A stretch of DNA of 64,000 nucleotides, taken from positions 2,901,001 to 2,965,000 of the forward strand of contig NZ_OOHJ01000018.1 of NCBI RefSeq assembly GCF_900323885.1. The letters are read 5' to 3'. Shown one piece after another: positions 6,666 to 15,764 of the stretch; positions within the stretch are counted from its first letter, which is position 1, and each line of letters begins with the position of its first letter. Source of the stretch: [Actinomadura] parvosata subsp. kistnae (GTDB lineage: Bacteria; Actinomycetota; Actinomycetes; Streptosporangiales; Streptosporangiaceae). A program made the position numbers and the translations under genes. The notes beneath the pieces are model-generated. The model was not told where the DNA came from, ran no database searches, and was given only the letters and a program-made list of their open reading frames with translations.

Positions 6666-9600
6666 CGACAGGCTCCTGAGGCAGCGTGAGGGAGAATAGG
6701 GGTGCGTAGATCCGCAGCCTGTCGAAGAGTCGCATGACTGGTTCCTGTGTTTCCTCAGCCGCCCGTCTACAATGTCCAAGATCTACATGCCCGCTGATTA
6801 CTGGATGCTGTCCGTCCAGGTGAACAGTCAGGAGGAGTAGGTCCTGCCACAACACGATCTCGTCCGGCACTGCGTCGGAAACATAACGCAGCTGCAATCC
6901 TAAGGGGGCCATTCTATTAAGCCGCCGGTGCGCCTCGGTCAAATTCATCCCGAGACGCCCCGCAATTTGAACCAGCCGCAGCCCATCAATTTCCGTCGCG
7001 TAGTCGACATCGTTCAGGAAAGGGTTAGCTTGTGGAAGTGCCAGCATGTCGATGTCGTATTGATCTGGACGCCAGCCGGCCATCTCGGCGAATGCGTCCT
7101 GTCCAAGCTCAGGTATTGGCGCGCCTAGCTCGCGGTAGGGAGCGAGCTGCCTGAGAAAATCCCCTACGGTTATCCCGAAATCAAGGGTCCCATCAACTAT
7201 CTGCCCGGCGTTCACTGCCCAGCTTGGCGACTTCCAACTCCAAAACGGGGTCACGAGATAGGCAGAAAGGAGCCACGGCTGCAGGCTCTCGCTGTGCTGG
7301 GTCGCCGCCGGCAGCGAGACATCAGGGTAGGTGGAGGACAAAAGGCGCCGCGCGTCTCCAATGGTCCCTGTGATCATAGAGGCCAGACGGACCAGATGAA
7401 CGTATGTTATCTCTCCCTCTGGAATGGTGTATGGAATCAGCTTCTTAAGCTGGCAGACTGCTCCTCGCCGCCAATACCTGCCGGACAGCAGTGCCGCCAC
7501 TGCTAGGCATGGTTCAGCCCGGGTGAACTCCTGTCGACGGGTCCCAGGATGAAGCGTCTGCAGTGCCCATTTGATGAACTCGACGACATCGGCATTGGGC
7601 GTCATATCCGTCGTAGCAGTGATCTGCGGAAGCTGGAGGAGACCGCGGTCCTCCAGTGAGATGAGTGCCGACCTAGCGTCTAGGACGCTCATCTCCACTA
7701 GACCAGCGATCATCAAGAGCTTGATCGGTGTCAATCGATCCCCGACATGCTTCAGGTGCCGAAGTGCTTCTGCCTCTACCTTCTGCAGGGTCTCCGGGAA
7801 ACGAGAACGGCCAGCCACCTTGATGCCAAGTGGCTTGAGTCGATCGCACATTTCGAGGATCTGCGGAACATCCCGGCCGAGTTCGCCGGCCGCATGTGCT
7901 ATGTGATCGGGCTGGAGTTCTCCGTCGATCCACGGAGCTCTGCCGTTGAGGTAGCGTGAAACGAGTTTGGCTTCTGCTACCGTGCAAATAGCATCAGCCA
8001 AATCTCCGAGGTCGAGTTCAGGTGCGGACCAGCCGGGAGGTGCGATCTCAGCGGCTCTCCTTAGGACTTCCTTCAACGGTAGGTCCAACTGAGCAGAGGC
8101 GTTGACGAGCCATCCAGCCACGACCGACGGCCGAGGTAGATCAGGTGGAGACCACGCCGACAATGCTCCAGCTAGAGGCGCGTCTTCTTTCTTGAACATG
8201 CGGGGAACGGGCGGGCAACGGCGGAGGTGGCGCAGTTCCAGACCGGTTATGGCGAACCTCCGCAACCGTCGTATCAGATCGGACAGTTGATGCTTCGGAT
8301 GGGTAGCCGCGTCTATGATCACCTCCGCACGGACTGGCGCATCCTCGGTGATCCAATTCAATCGGCTCAAGAGAGCGCCATCTATGGGGTCTGCGACAGG
8401 GAAGCCCTCGACGGACTGGGCGCTTGGAATACGCCGGAAGTTTCCTCTGGCGCTGGCCACACCTTTCCAAGCGCCAGACCGCCAGGTCAGGAACCATCGA
8501 GCGTACGGATAGCCGTACTTGTTAGGGTCGAAAAGTTCCTTGTCCTGCGGTACGCAACCGACCCGTGCCACAGAGACCGCCATGCCATGGCCCCAGCCGC
8601 CGCCGACCTGAATGTCGCGCTCGCCTCGAATCAGAGAGCCAAAGACTCTCTGCGCCACTTCAGGCGTGGAATCGGTAACCGCCCAGAGCCAGGTGAGTGA
8701 GAGTCCCGGCCAGTCCGTGAGCAGCGACAATGACTTGTCGATCTTCTCGTTCACCCATTCCTCGTGCCAGCTCCGAAGCTTTTTGCGATCGACAGTGAAC
8801 TGTGGGCGGTGTTCGTCCCGAAGATTGATGATGAGCCCATAAATCTCTTCATTTGTTCGCAGACCGTCGGCGGCAAGTCCCCCTTCGCCTGAGACCCACC
8901 AGAGGTCACGGTCGTATTCGAGGGATTCAGCTGACTCATCCTGGTAGCGAAGTCTCCGTGGATGCCACACCTCAGGTGCGGAGCCATGCTCCGATGCCAC
9001 GACCCGGTACTCTGCGATCCACAGCAGTCGACGCAGGGTCTGCAGAACGGAAACCTTTCTTTCGTCATCTTCCCCGTCGCCAGTGAGGTAGAGGCGGATA
9101 CGGGTGCCACCACCAAGTATTTCCTCCGACGGAGTCACTTGCATGAGGCTGCCACTACTGGCAATGCGCACGGTGAAACCGCTCGCGGACGGAATGCCTT
9201 GTAGATCCACTGGTCGGGTGAACAGCAGAATCTCATGTGCGATCATGAAATAACTGAAGACACCGACGCCGAACTGGCTGTTGGACACCATCCGCAGCGG
9301 CGGGTCGAGTTCCTGCCAAAGCGCATGCTCTGCACGGTAGTCCTGCAAGTAGACGAAGCGTTCCCCCGCGTGCGCGAAGACCTGTTCCAGCACGTTCCGG
9401 CCCATGCCGACGCCGTTGTCCTCACATTCGACGTACTCGCGGCCGTTCTCGAAGCCCTGCCGGAAAGTGATAACCGCTTCCCACATGGCCGGTCGCTTCC
9501 CTCGCCTTCGCAGCCCTTCCAAACGCGTGTCGCGATATCGGCAGGCGTCTAGGGCGTTCTGGTAGAGCTCGCGAATGGCTAGTGACGGATCGTCGTACAG

Positions 9601-11436
9601 TTGACGGCCCATCAGTAATTCGCGAATTTTATCTTCGGATAGCCTGAACCGGGTGAGTGGGACCTCGTACGCGGGAATGTCGTCGGACCCGGGTCGATCC
9701 GGTCGAATTCCGTGATGCGTGATGCGTGTCGGTAGGTAATCTTCGATCGGCCCAAGTCGTCCCAAATGGCGAATGCGCTCAAGAATATGTTGGCTTGCGC
9801 CGGCGATAGCCTCGAATGCTGCGTGCTGAGCCGGGTGCGAGCAAATCAAGGCGATGTCTAGAGTGTCTTTATGTTCCTGAATGCGAAGCAAGTCGGCAGC
9901 GTTTTTCGCGAAGTTGATCGGCAGCTCCAGTCCGGTGCCGATATGATCGGCAATGACGGTGGGCCAACGCCGGGGATCCGCAGCCAGCGTTCCCGCCAGC
10001 CATAACACACCGACATGTCCCCGCCATCGGTCGGGGAGTGTGGCGAGCCTCTCCTCTAATTGGGGGTCTACCGGGTCTGCTGCGACCGCCCGCATGAGTG
10101 TTTCTACGAGCCGCCGGCACTCCCCCTCACTAAACTCCGATATGGCGTCTTGTAGAAGGGTCGAGCCCTCTTCGGTAAGACGCCGCGACTGCTCGTGCTT
10201 CCACAGGCTGCTGAGCCCATTGAGCCAGCGATGTACCAACCACATGATGAGAGTCTCAGCCGCCTCCCGTTCGTGGCGATGTGCGAGTCCTTCTGCGCGA
10301 CGGATAACCTGCGGATACATCTCATGAGTGAGCTCTAGGTCGGTGCGTGCTCCCGTTTCATAACTACGCTTGAAATCGCCAGGCCGAATGCTGGCCGCAA
10401 GGTGTAGCCCTTCGGCTAGCATCGCCTCTCGAAGGAAGGGGGCCGAGATGAGCACCGCCGCCTCCTCCGGGCGCACTGGCAGACGTGGTTGCAGCAGTTG
10501 TGCAGTGAAGTCCACGACCCGTGCGGGATAATTCGGATCAAACCAGTGGTCTGCCATGCCGGTCTTCTCGCGGAGGCGATCGGCGACACCAAGTTGCCTC
10601 CGGGCGCACATCTCGGCAAGAAATGCTACTTTTTCCCGCATCGTTTCGGGAGTGCTGCTGGCCAAGCTCCAGAGGCGGTTGTCGGATGCGGCACGCCGCC
10701 ATGCAGAGACAAGTTCGTCGCCTTCGCAGATCACCAGGTCGACTGCGTCTCGAAGCATCGTCGTCGGATAAGCGTTGGGCAGTTGTGCTCGCTCGTCGGC
10801 GAGGCCGGTCGTACGGCGCATCTCCTTTGTCACTTCGCTCAGTACGCCGGCAAGCGTCCGGGCAGGATGGCGGCGGTCGAGTACCCTGGCGAGGGTCCTG
10901 GTGAAGGTGCTGCCATCCTCGCCATACTGGCAGACCTGCCCTGGGCCGCAGCCTGCGACGATCACCTGGGAACCACCGCCAGGATAGTGAAGGACCCCGC
11001 CCCAGGCCCCCTCTGAAGGCTGTCCTGCGGGTGCGTCACGGCATGCGTCGACGAAGAAAACTACCAATTTGGCACGGCAATGTCTGAGATCGGGCACGAC
11101 TGGGACAAGGCTTTCTGTAACAGGGATCCCGTTTTCACGAAAGGCGTCGCTAGGGACAAGGTAATCGACGCCGTCGATACTTATGCCGTGACCGGAGAAG
11201 TAGAGAATGAGAACGCTCTGCTCTGGAGCCTCGGAGCATGCTCGCCTGATGCCAGCTCGAATGCGGCTTCCGCTCGGGTCGTGCCCGTCGTCTCCGACCG
11301 AATCGATTGAATATGCGGATGCGGTCAGAGCAACACGCATCTTGCGGATATCGTTCCGTACCACCTGCGAGATGGGAGAAAAACTTTTGTCATCGCATTC
11401 AGGTACGCCGATCAGCAGCGCTCGACGTTCTGTCAC
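6658..11436 (-). CDS. Caspase-Hsp90-like ATPase fusion with C-terminal wHTH-like repeats
   Basis: A 1592-aa multidomain protein. Residues 1-240 form a caspase (C14) peptidase: FSGHG with catalytic His83 and FVDACRD with catalytic Cys132. Residues 240-600 are alpha-helical and resemble the inactive-HD-like linker seen in such proteins. Residues 600-800 are a GHKL/Hsp90 ATPase: N-box IRELYQNALDA (Asn627), G1 box EDNGVGM (672-678), G2 box QFGVGVFSYF (721-730). Residues 1100-1592 contain several roughly 40-60-residue units ending in 'L.PLGL.v', like degenerate winged helices. The start is GTG 11436. It leads a coupled three-gene operon. By analogy with bacterial Hsp90-containing conflict systems, I infer a sensor-ATPase that triggers proteolysis on invasion. 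The trigger and substrate are unknown. Confidence 0.9.
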   Translation of the reverse strand: MTERRALLIGVPECDDKSFSPISQVVRNDIRKMRVALTASAYSIDSVGDDGHDPSGSRIRAGIRRACSEAPEQSVLILYFSGHGISIDGVDYLVPSDAFRENGIPVTESLVPVVPDLRHCRAKLVVFFVDACRDAPAGQPSEGAWGGVLHYPGGGSQVIVAGCGPGQVCQYGEDGSTFTRTLARVLDRRHPARTLAGVLSEVTKEMRRTTGLADERAQLPNAYPTTMLRDAVDLVICEGDELVSAWRRAASDNRLWSLASSTPETMREKVAFLAEMCARRQLGVADRLREKTGMADHWFDPNYPARVVDFTAQLLQPRLPVRPEEAAVLISAPFLREAMLAEGLHLAASIRPGDFKRSYETGARTDLELTHEMYPQVIRRAEGLAHRHEREAAETLIMWLVHRWLNGLSSLWKHEQSRRLTEEGSTLLQDAISEFSEGECRRLVETLMRAVAADPVDPQLEERLATLPDRWRGHVGVLWLAGTLAADPRRWPTVIADHIGTGLELPINFAKNAADLLRIQEHKDTLDIALICSHPAQHAAFEAIAGASQHILERIRHLGRLGPIEDYLPTRITHHGIRPDRPGSDDIPAYEVPLTRFRLSEDKIRELLMGRQLYDDPSLAIRELYQNALDACRYRDTRLEGLRRRGKRPAMWEAVITFRQGFENGREYVECEDNGVGMGRNVLEQVFAHAGERFVYLQDYRAEHALWQELDPPLRMVSNSQFGVGVFSYFMIAHEILLFTRPVDLQGIPSASGFTVRIASSGSLMQVTPSEEILGGGTRIRLYLTGDGEDDERKVSVLQTLRRLLWIAEYRVVASEHGSAPEVWHPRRLRYQDESAESLEYDRDLWWVSGEGGLAADGLRTNEEIYGLIINLRDEHRPQFTVDRKKLRSWHEEWVNEKIDKSLSLLTDWPGLSLTWLWAVTDSTPEVAQRVFGSLIRGERDIQVGGGWGHGMAVSVARVGCVPQDKELFDPNKYGYPYARWFLTWRSGAWKGVASARGNFRRIPSAQSVEGFPVADPIDGALLSRLNWITEDAPVRAEVIIDAATHPKHQLSDLIRRLRRFAITGLELRHLRRCPPVPRMFKKEDAPLAGALSAWSPPDLPRPSVVAGWLVNASAQLDLPLKEVLRRAAEIAPPGWSAPELDLGDLADAICTVAEAKLVSRYLNGRAPWIDGELQPDHIAHAAGELGRDVPQILEMCDRLKPLGIKVAGRSRFPETLQKVEAEALRHLKHVGDRLTPIKLLMIAGLVEMSVLDARSALISLEDRGLLQLPQITATTDMTPNADVVEFIKWALQTLHPGTRRQEFTRAEPCLAVAALLSGRYWRRGAVCQLKKLIPYTIPEGEITYVHLVRLASMITGTIGDARRLLSSTYPDVSLPAATQHSESLQPWLLSAYLVTPFWSWKSPSWAVNAGQIVDGTLDFGITVGDFLRQLAPYRELGAPIPELGQDAFAEMAGWRPDQYDIDMLALPQANPFLNDVDYATEIDGLRLVQIAGRLGMNLTEAHRRLNRMAPLGLQLRYVSDAVPDEIVLWQDLLLLTVHLDGQHPVISGHVDLGHCRRAAEETQEPVMRLFDRLRIYAPLFSLTLPQEPVDV

Positions 11437-11946
11437 CTACCTATCGTAGGCGGGGCGCGGGCTGCATAGCATGGAATCGCGGAAAGTTATGAGTGTGCTT
11501 AGCGCGCGCTTGAGAGATCCATAAAGGCGATCTTTCCGTAGCTGTCGAACCGCCAGAGGTAACCGTGGTCGGCGTTGTCGACTCTGTCGCAGGCGTGCTC
11601 GGTCGCGGTCGGTGTGGCTTGTTCGGCGTGGTTTTGCGCTAGCGGTTTGTGATTCCAGCAGGCTGCTGTTGCGGGAGTTGTCGAGGATGTTCGAGGAACG
11701 TCCATCATGGCGTCTTGCGGCTGTGCGGTGGAATTATGCGCTGGTCCAGCCTGTAACCGGATGTGTGCATGGTCGCAAAGTCTGAGATGAACCACCTTGA
11801 CCTGGAGTGTGCTCCAGCTCCTAGCGTCGAGGTCGCGACGGGTCGCCGCCCTCGGGGGTGGGCGGGCGGCCCGCGCTGATACGCGACGGGAGGTGTCTCC
11901 CGCTGCTCACTCGGCTTCTGACGCCATCGACGACAGGAGAATTCGC
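11437..11946. other. Gene-free stretch upstream of the caspase-Hsp90 operon
   Basis: About 510 bp without a supportable gene. It should contain the promoters of the caspase-Hsp90 operon (leftward) and the aldo/keto reductase (rightward). A minus-strand open frame at 11499-11795 ends in a mildly protein-like segment (YLWRFDSYGKIAFMDL), perhaps a decayed gene. Its start region is low-complexity, so I do not call it. Confidence 0.4.
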
Positions 11947-12957
11947 GTGAAGACCGTACAGCTCGGCCGTACCGGCGAACAGGTCAGCCAGCTCGCCCTG
12001 GGGTGCATGATCATGGGCACCGTCACGCCGGAGGACGAGGCCGTCACCATTCTCGACCGGTACGTGGAGGCCGGGGGCAACTTCCTGGACACCGCCGACT
12101 GCTACTGCTGGTGGGAGAACCGGGGCAGTTACGGCGGGGAGAGCGAGGAGCTGATCGGCCGCTGGCTGGCCAGGAGCGGGCGGCGCGAGAACGTGTTCCT
12201 GGCCACCAAGGGCACCGCCGTCCCGCGTGACCTGGACAAGGTCTGGGACGCCGACGGGCGACCGGACTGGGAGGCCGCGTACCGGAACTTCGTCGGAGCC
12301 GGGGCGAAGACGCTGAGGGACGCGATCGACGGCAGCCTGCGCCGGCTCGGCACCGACCACGTCGACCTGTACTACGTGCATGTGGACGATCGGAGCACGC
12401 CGCTTGAGGAGACGCTGGAGGCGCTCGCCGGCATCGTGCAGGCCGGGAAGGCGCGTTACATCGGCTGGTCGAACGTGCGGACGTGGCGGCTGGAGCGCAT
12501 CCGGCAGCTCTGCGCGCAGCACGGCTGGCCGGCGCCGGTCGCGCTCCAGCAGCAGCACTCCTACCTGAGGCGGCGTGCCGGGCTGCGGCACGCGTCCATC
12601 GTGGACGACGAGCAGCTCGACTACCTGGAGACGCACGACGACCTGACCCTCGTCGCCTACTCGCCGATCCTCAAGGGCATCTACGACGATCCGGGCAAGC
12701 GGGAGGGCCACTGGGCGATGGACCCGTACCAGGGGCCGGATGCCGAGGCGCGGCTGGCGGCGGTCGCGGAGGTGGCCGCCGAGGTCGGGGTGACGCCGAA
12801 CGCGCTGGTGCTGGCGTGGCTGATGCACCAGACGTCGCCGGAGATCGTGGCGTTGATCGGGCCGCGGACGCTCCAGCAGTACGAGGCGGCGCTGCCGGCG
12901 CTCGACGTCAAGCTGACGGAGCAGCAGCTCGCCCGCCTCGACGCCGCCGGGGCCTGA
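11947..12957 (+). CDS. Aldo/keto reductase
   Basis: This 336-aa NAD(P)H-dependent oxidoreductase has the (alpha/beta)8 AKR fold and reduces a carbonyl or sugar-type substrate not specified by the sequence. The full catalytic tetrad is visible: Asp48 and Tyr53 in DTADCY, Lys88 in LATKG and His145 in YYVHVDD. The GWSNV segment and the C-terminal IVALIGPRT cofactor site fit the family. The start is GTG 11947 after GACAGGAG; the frame is open 150 bp upstream, but that part lacks homology-like character. It is followed by a hairpin at 12978-13007, so it is probably monocistronic. Confidence 0.9.
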   Translation: MKTVQLGRTGEQVSQLALGCMIMGTVTPEDEAVTILDRYVEAGGNFLDTADCYCWWENRGSYGGESEELIGRWLARSGRRENVFLATKGTAVPRDLDKVWDADGRPDWEAAYRNFVGAGAKTLRDAIDGSLRRLGTDHVDLYYVHVDDRSTPLEETLEALAGIVQAGKARYIGWSNVRTWRLERIRQLCAQHGWPAPVALQQQHSYLRRRAGLRHASIVDDEQLDYLETHDDLTLVAYSPILKGIYDDPGKREGHWAMDPYQGPDAEARLAAVAEVAAEVGVTPNALVLAWLMHQTSPEIVALIGPRTLQQYEAALPALDVKLTEQQLARLDAAGA

Positions 12958-12977
12958 ACACGAGCCCTTCTCCAGGC

Positions 12978-13007
12978 ACCCGCACCGGCGAGCCGGTCGG
13001 TGCGGGT
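12978..13007 (+). terminator. Hairpin after the aldo/keto reductase
   Basis: ACCCGCACCG (12978-12987) pairs perfectly with CGGTGCGGGT (12998-13007) across 10 nt, 20 bp after the stop codon. Confidence 0.6.
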
Positions 13008-13116
13008 CACGGGCAAGCGGCAGTTCGGCAAGGTGTGAGGTCGGTTGTGCGCCGGTCGGACAACCGTGGCGGCTCGGCCACTAGGTGAAGACGCTGGTGC
13101 GGCTCATGGTCGGGTC

Positions 13117-13710
13117 ATGGCTGGTCTGTGTGGTTCGGTGGAGACACGGACAGGAGAGCCGTGTCGGCGTCCCAGGCGGGTCCCTTGCGGCGATCACCAG
13201 GGGCGTGCGAAGGGACCCAGGGCTCCGAGAACGCCTGAACGTCCCGAAGCAACCGTGAACGAAGAGGTCGTCCAGCTCGCCGCGAACGTGGTGACGGAAG
13301 GCTGGCGGTCCGCGGTCGCCAAGGAAGGTGCCGATCTCCTCGGCAGGGGTCTTTGGCGGAAGGTTCAGACGTCGACGCGCCGTGGCTGTGATCCGCTCGC
13401 AGCGGCTGCACGCAGGCTCCTGGAGGCGAAGGAGCAGGCGCACGAACTGGTCGCCGACGCGCTGGTGGGCGCACCTCCTGCCGACTGGGCGGGGGCCTGC
13501 GTGGCGGGAGTTCTCCGCAATTACGCGAAGAAGGTGCCGATCCCCGGCGAAGAGGTTCTGGCGATCTCAGCTCACGCGCTACGGATCATGGGGATCTACT
13601 CCTGCGCTATGGCCGGCATCCTCAACCGATGCAGGTGCCTCGATGACCTGGCCGAGAGCATGGCCAAGGCGAAGCTGGAAGAGGTGCTGGCAGCCGGTCT
13701 GAGCGAGTAG
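13117..13710 (+). CDS. Hypothetical protein with N-terminal Cys/His motif
   Basis: This 197-aa protein begins with CGSVETRTGEPCRR, followed by VPCGDHQG. It is a compact C-x10-C-x7-C-x2-H pattern (Cys5, Cys16, Cys24, His27) that probably binds one zinc ion. The remaining 140 residues are helical and end in a probable amphipathic helix (ESMAKAKLEEVLAAGL). I do not recognise the C-terminal domain. I chose ATG 13117 because the Cys motif starts right after it. It stands alone between the reductase terminator and the lectin gene. It resembles small accessory proteins found beside mobile or variable loci, but no function is supported. Confidence 0.6.
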   Translation: MAGLCGSVETRTGEPCRRPRRVPCGDHQGRAKGPRAPRTPERPEATVNEEVVQLAANVVTEGWRSAVAKEGADLLGRGLWRKVQTSTRRGCDPLAAAARRLLEAKEQAHELVADALVGAPPADWAGACVAGVLRNYAKKVPIPGEEVLAISAHALRIMGIYSCAMAGILNRCRCLDDLAESMAKAKLEEVLAAGLSE

Positions 13711-13932
13711 CGGAGCGGTGTAGAGCGTCTGCAGCGATGCGCGACGCCGATGAACTCGTGCTCGTGGCGTGGGCGGACACGGCTGGGCATTGTTCGCCTG
13801 GTTGAGCTGGGGTGACGAACAATGCGGCCGGTCCGATTCTGGTGTCGCGGGGCCGGGGAGTTGTCCGGGGGTTGCCGGCAGGGGGCGATCTCGGTGTGGG
13901 CCCGTGATTTCCAGTAGGAGGAGGGGACATTC

Positions 13933-14403
13933 ATGCGTCCGGGTTTCAAGATCGCTGCTGTGGTCGTCGCCGCTGTGACCGTGGTGCCTGGTGTGCCGGT
14001 GCAGGCCGCGGCCGGGCGGGCCTATGTCAACGGGGCGACCGGCATGTGCCTGGCCGTGGGGCGGGGGGAGGTCAAGGCGGGCAAGGAGGTGATTCAGTGG
14101 CCGTGCAACGGGGGGAAGGCGCAGCGGTGGATTCACCGGGGCGATCGGCGGCTGGTGAACGTCAAGACCGGGCTGTGCCTGGCCATCGGGCGTGGTGAGA
14201 AGAAGCGGGGGAAGACCGCCATCCAGTGGCCGTGCACGGACGGCGGGCTGGCGCAGGAGTGGGTTTACGACGGGATGCAGCGGCTGCACAACAGGGCCAC
14301 GGGGATGTGTCTGGCCATCGGGTCCGGGGAGAAGCGGGCGGGTAAGAAGGCGATCCAGTGGCCGTGCAAGATCACTGGGGAGCAGGCGTGGCAGCAACGG
14401 TGA
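13933..14403 (+). CDS. Secreted ricin-type beta-trefoil lectin-like protein
   Basis: A 156-aa exported protein. A signal peptide (about residues 1-25, ending VPVQAAA) is followed by three roughly 42-residue repeats. Each repeat contains 'TGxCLAxGxGExxxGKxxIQWPC', with Q-x-W signatures (AQRW, AQEW, EQAW). This is one complete beta-trefoil, which normally binds galactose-type or other polysaccharide sugars. No catalytic domain is attached, so it may act as a stand-alone lectin. The ribosome site AGGAGGAGG lies just upstream of ATG 13933. Confidence 0.85.
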   Translation: MRPGFKIAAVVVAAVTVVPGVPVQAAAGRAYVNGATGMCLAVGRGEVKAGKEVIQWPCNGGKAQRWIHRGDRRLVNVKTGLCLAIGRGEKKRGKTAIQWPCTDGGLAQEWVYDGMQRLHNRATGMCLAIGSGEKRAGKKAIQWPCKITGEQAWQQR

Positions 14404-14464
14404 GCGTGCTGGGGTGGCCGGCGTCTCCCTGAGTTCGCTACTGCTTGTGGGGGATGGAGTGCGG

Positions 14465-15092
14465 ATGGTGCGGGGGGCGGTGTTCGGTCTGGCGTTCGCG
14501 GCGGGGGCCGTGGACGCGCTGAGCTTTCTGGCGCTCGGTGAGGTGTTCACCGCGAACATGACCGGGAACGTCGTCCTGCTCGGCCTCGCGCTGGGCTCCG
14601 GGCGCATGGCGCACCTGGTGGGGTCGGGGGTGGCGTTCGCAGGGTTCTGTGCGGGTTGGGGGCGGGGTTCGTGCTTGCCGGGCGGGTGGCTCGGGGGGCG
14701 GCGGTGGTGCTCGTCGTGGAGGTGCTGGTGCTGGCCGGGGTGGCCGCCGGGTGGGCGGCTCAGGTGCCCAGGCTGGGGCTGGTCGCGGGGTCGGCGGTGG
14801 CGATGGGGTTGCAGAGTGCGGTCACGCGGCGGGCGGGGGGATCGGGGCTGTCCACCACGTACGTGACCGGCACGGTCACCGGGCTGGCGGGGCAGGTCGT
14901 CTCGATGTGGGGCGGTGGGCGGGACGGTGGGGGCGGGGTGGTGCGGCCGTTGGGGTCGTGGTGGCGCTCGCGGCGGGGGCGGGGCTGGCGGCGCTGAGCC
15001 TGCGGTTGTACGAGCCGGCGGCACCGTTGATCGCCCCCGTGGCCGTTGCGGCGGCGGGGTGGTGGTGGGTGAGGGGGTCGGCAAGGCGGTGA
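14465..15092 (+). pseudogene. DUF1275 (YoaK-like) membrane protein, two frameshifts
   Basis: The N-terminal part (VDALSFLALGEVFTANMTGN, from ATG 14465) is a clear DUF1275 start. The frame then shifts near 14645-14655, where the family continues as GAGFVLAGRVARG. It shifts again near 14900-14950, after which AAVGVVVALAAGAGLAALSL runs to TGA 15090-15092. Both shifts are explained by one missing base in a G-rich run. The three pieces together give a normal-length five- or six-helix protein of about 210 aa. This is either a recent pseudogene or two sequencing errors in homopolymer G. The intact family is an integral membrane protein of uncertain transport role. Confidence 0.75.
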
Positions 15093-15375
15093 GCGGGCGC
15101 AGTCGTCCGGGTCGGGCGGCGGCTTCACGGTGAATGTGGTCGTGCATGCCGGTGCCAGGGGTGTGATGGGGTCTGGTGCGGGTTCTACGCGTTCGTCGCG
15201 GGTGGGCCGGTGGTCACGGTGCTCGTCTTCGAGGTGCCGGCGGCGCTGCTGACCACCGCCGGCTTCGACGAGTTCGTCGGGATGCACCCGTACTTCACCG
15301 CCGCTGCGGTCGCTGCCCTTCAGGACGTCCGCCCTGTTTCAGTACGTCGGCGGCCTAGCGGCACCTGTCCGAGCC
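15093..15375. other. Intergenic stretch with a possible gene remnant
   Basis: A plus-strand segment at about 15184-15345 has host-like codon bias and reads GGPVVTVLVFEVPAALLTTA and onward. It has no good start or ribosome site and degrades after about 50 codons. It may be the leftover of a deleted gene; I cannot assign it. Confidence 0.35.
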
Positions 15376-15762
15376 TTAGGGTTCGAGTTGCAGCACCGAC
15401 AGGATGTTGCCCGAGGGGTCGGTGAACCAGGCGACCGGAGGGCCGTCGCCGCCACGGAGGATGCCGCGCGCGTCCTGCTCGAACCCGTCGTAACGCTCGA
15501 ACCGGACTCCGCGCGCCGTCAGCTCGTCCACGGCCTTGTCGATGTCCTCGACGGGGAAGTTGAGGACGGTGAACGTGGCCGGCGCGTGGGCGGGCCCCTT
15601 CGGGTAGACGAGGACGTCGCCGCCGAGGTGCAGCGTCAGCATGCCGTGCTCCTCGGTGACGTGGATGCCGAGCGTCTCGCCGTAGAACCGTTTGGCGGCC
15701 TCGACGTCGTTGACGGAGAAGCCGCTGAACGCCTTGCTCGTGTCGAACAGGGTGTCGGGCAT
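15376..15762 (-). CDS. VOC (glyoxalase-fold) family protein
   Basis: A 128-aa single VOC module: F-S-V-N-D-V-E-A-A-K-R-F-Y at the start, VLNFPVEDIDKAVDEL in the middle and WFTDPSGNILSVLQL at the end. Such proteins are metal-dependent dioxygenases, isomerases or resistance binders; the substrate is not predictable here. It begins 2 bp after the stop of the upstream VOC gene, so the two form an operon and could act together. Confidence 0.85.
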   Translation of the reverse strand: MPDTLFDTSKAFSGFSVNDVEAAKRFYGETLGIHVTEEHGMLTLHLGGDVLVYPKGPAHAPATFTVLNFPVEDIDKAVDELTARGVRFERYDGFEQDARGILRGGDGPPVAWFTDPSGNILSVLQLEP

Positions 15763-15764
15763 GG

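Noticed and set aside
5240..11436. Prophage or integrative element at tRNA-Ser
   Set aside because: There is no integrase, excisionase or structural gene and no repeated attachment sequence; only base composition and position suggest transfer.
11499..11795. Minus-strand frame of 98 codons upstream of the aldo/keto reductase
   Set aside because: There is only a short protein-like end and a low-complexity start; at most it is a decayed gene.
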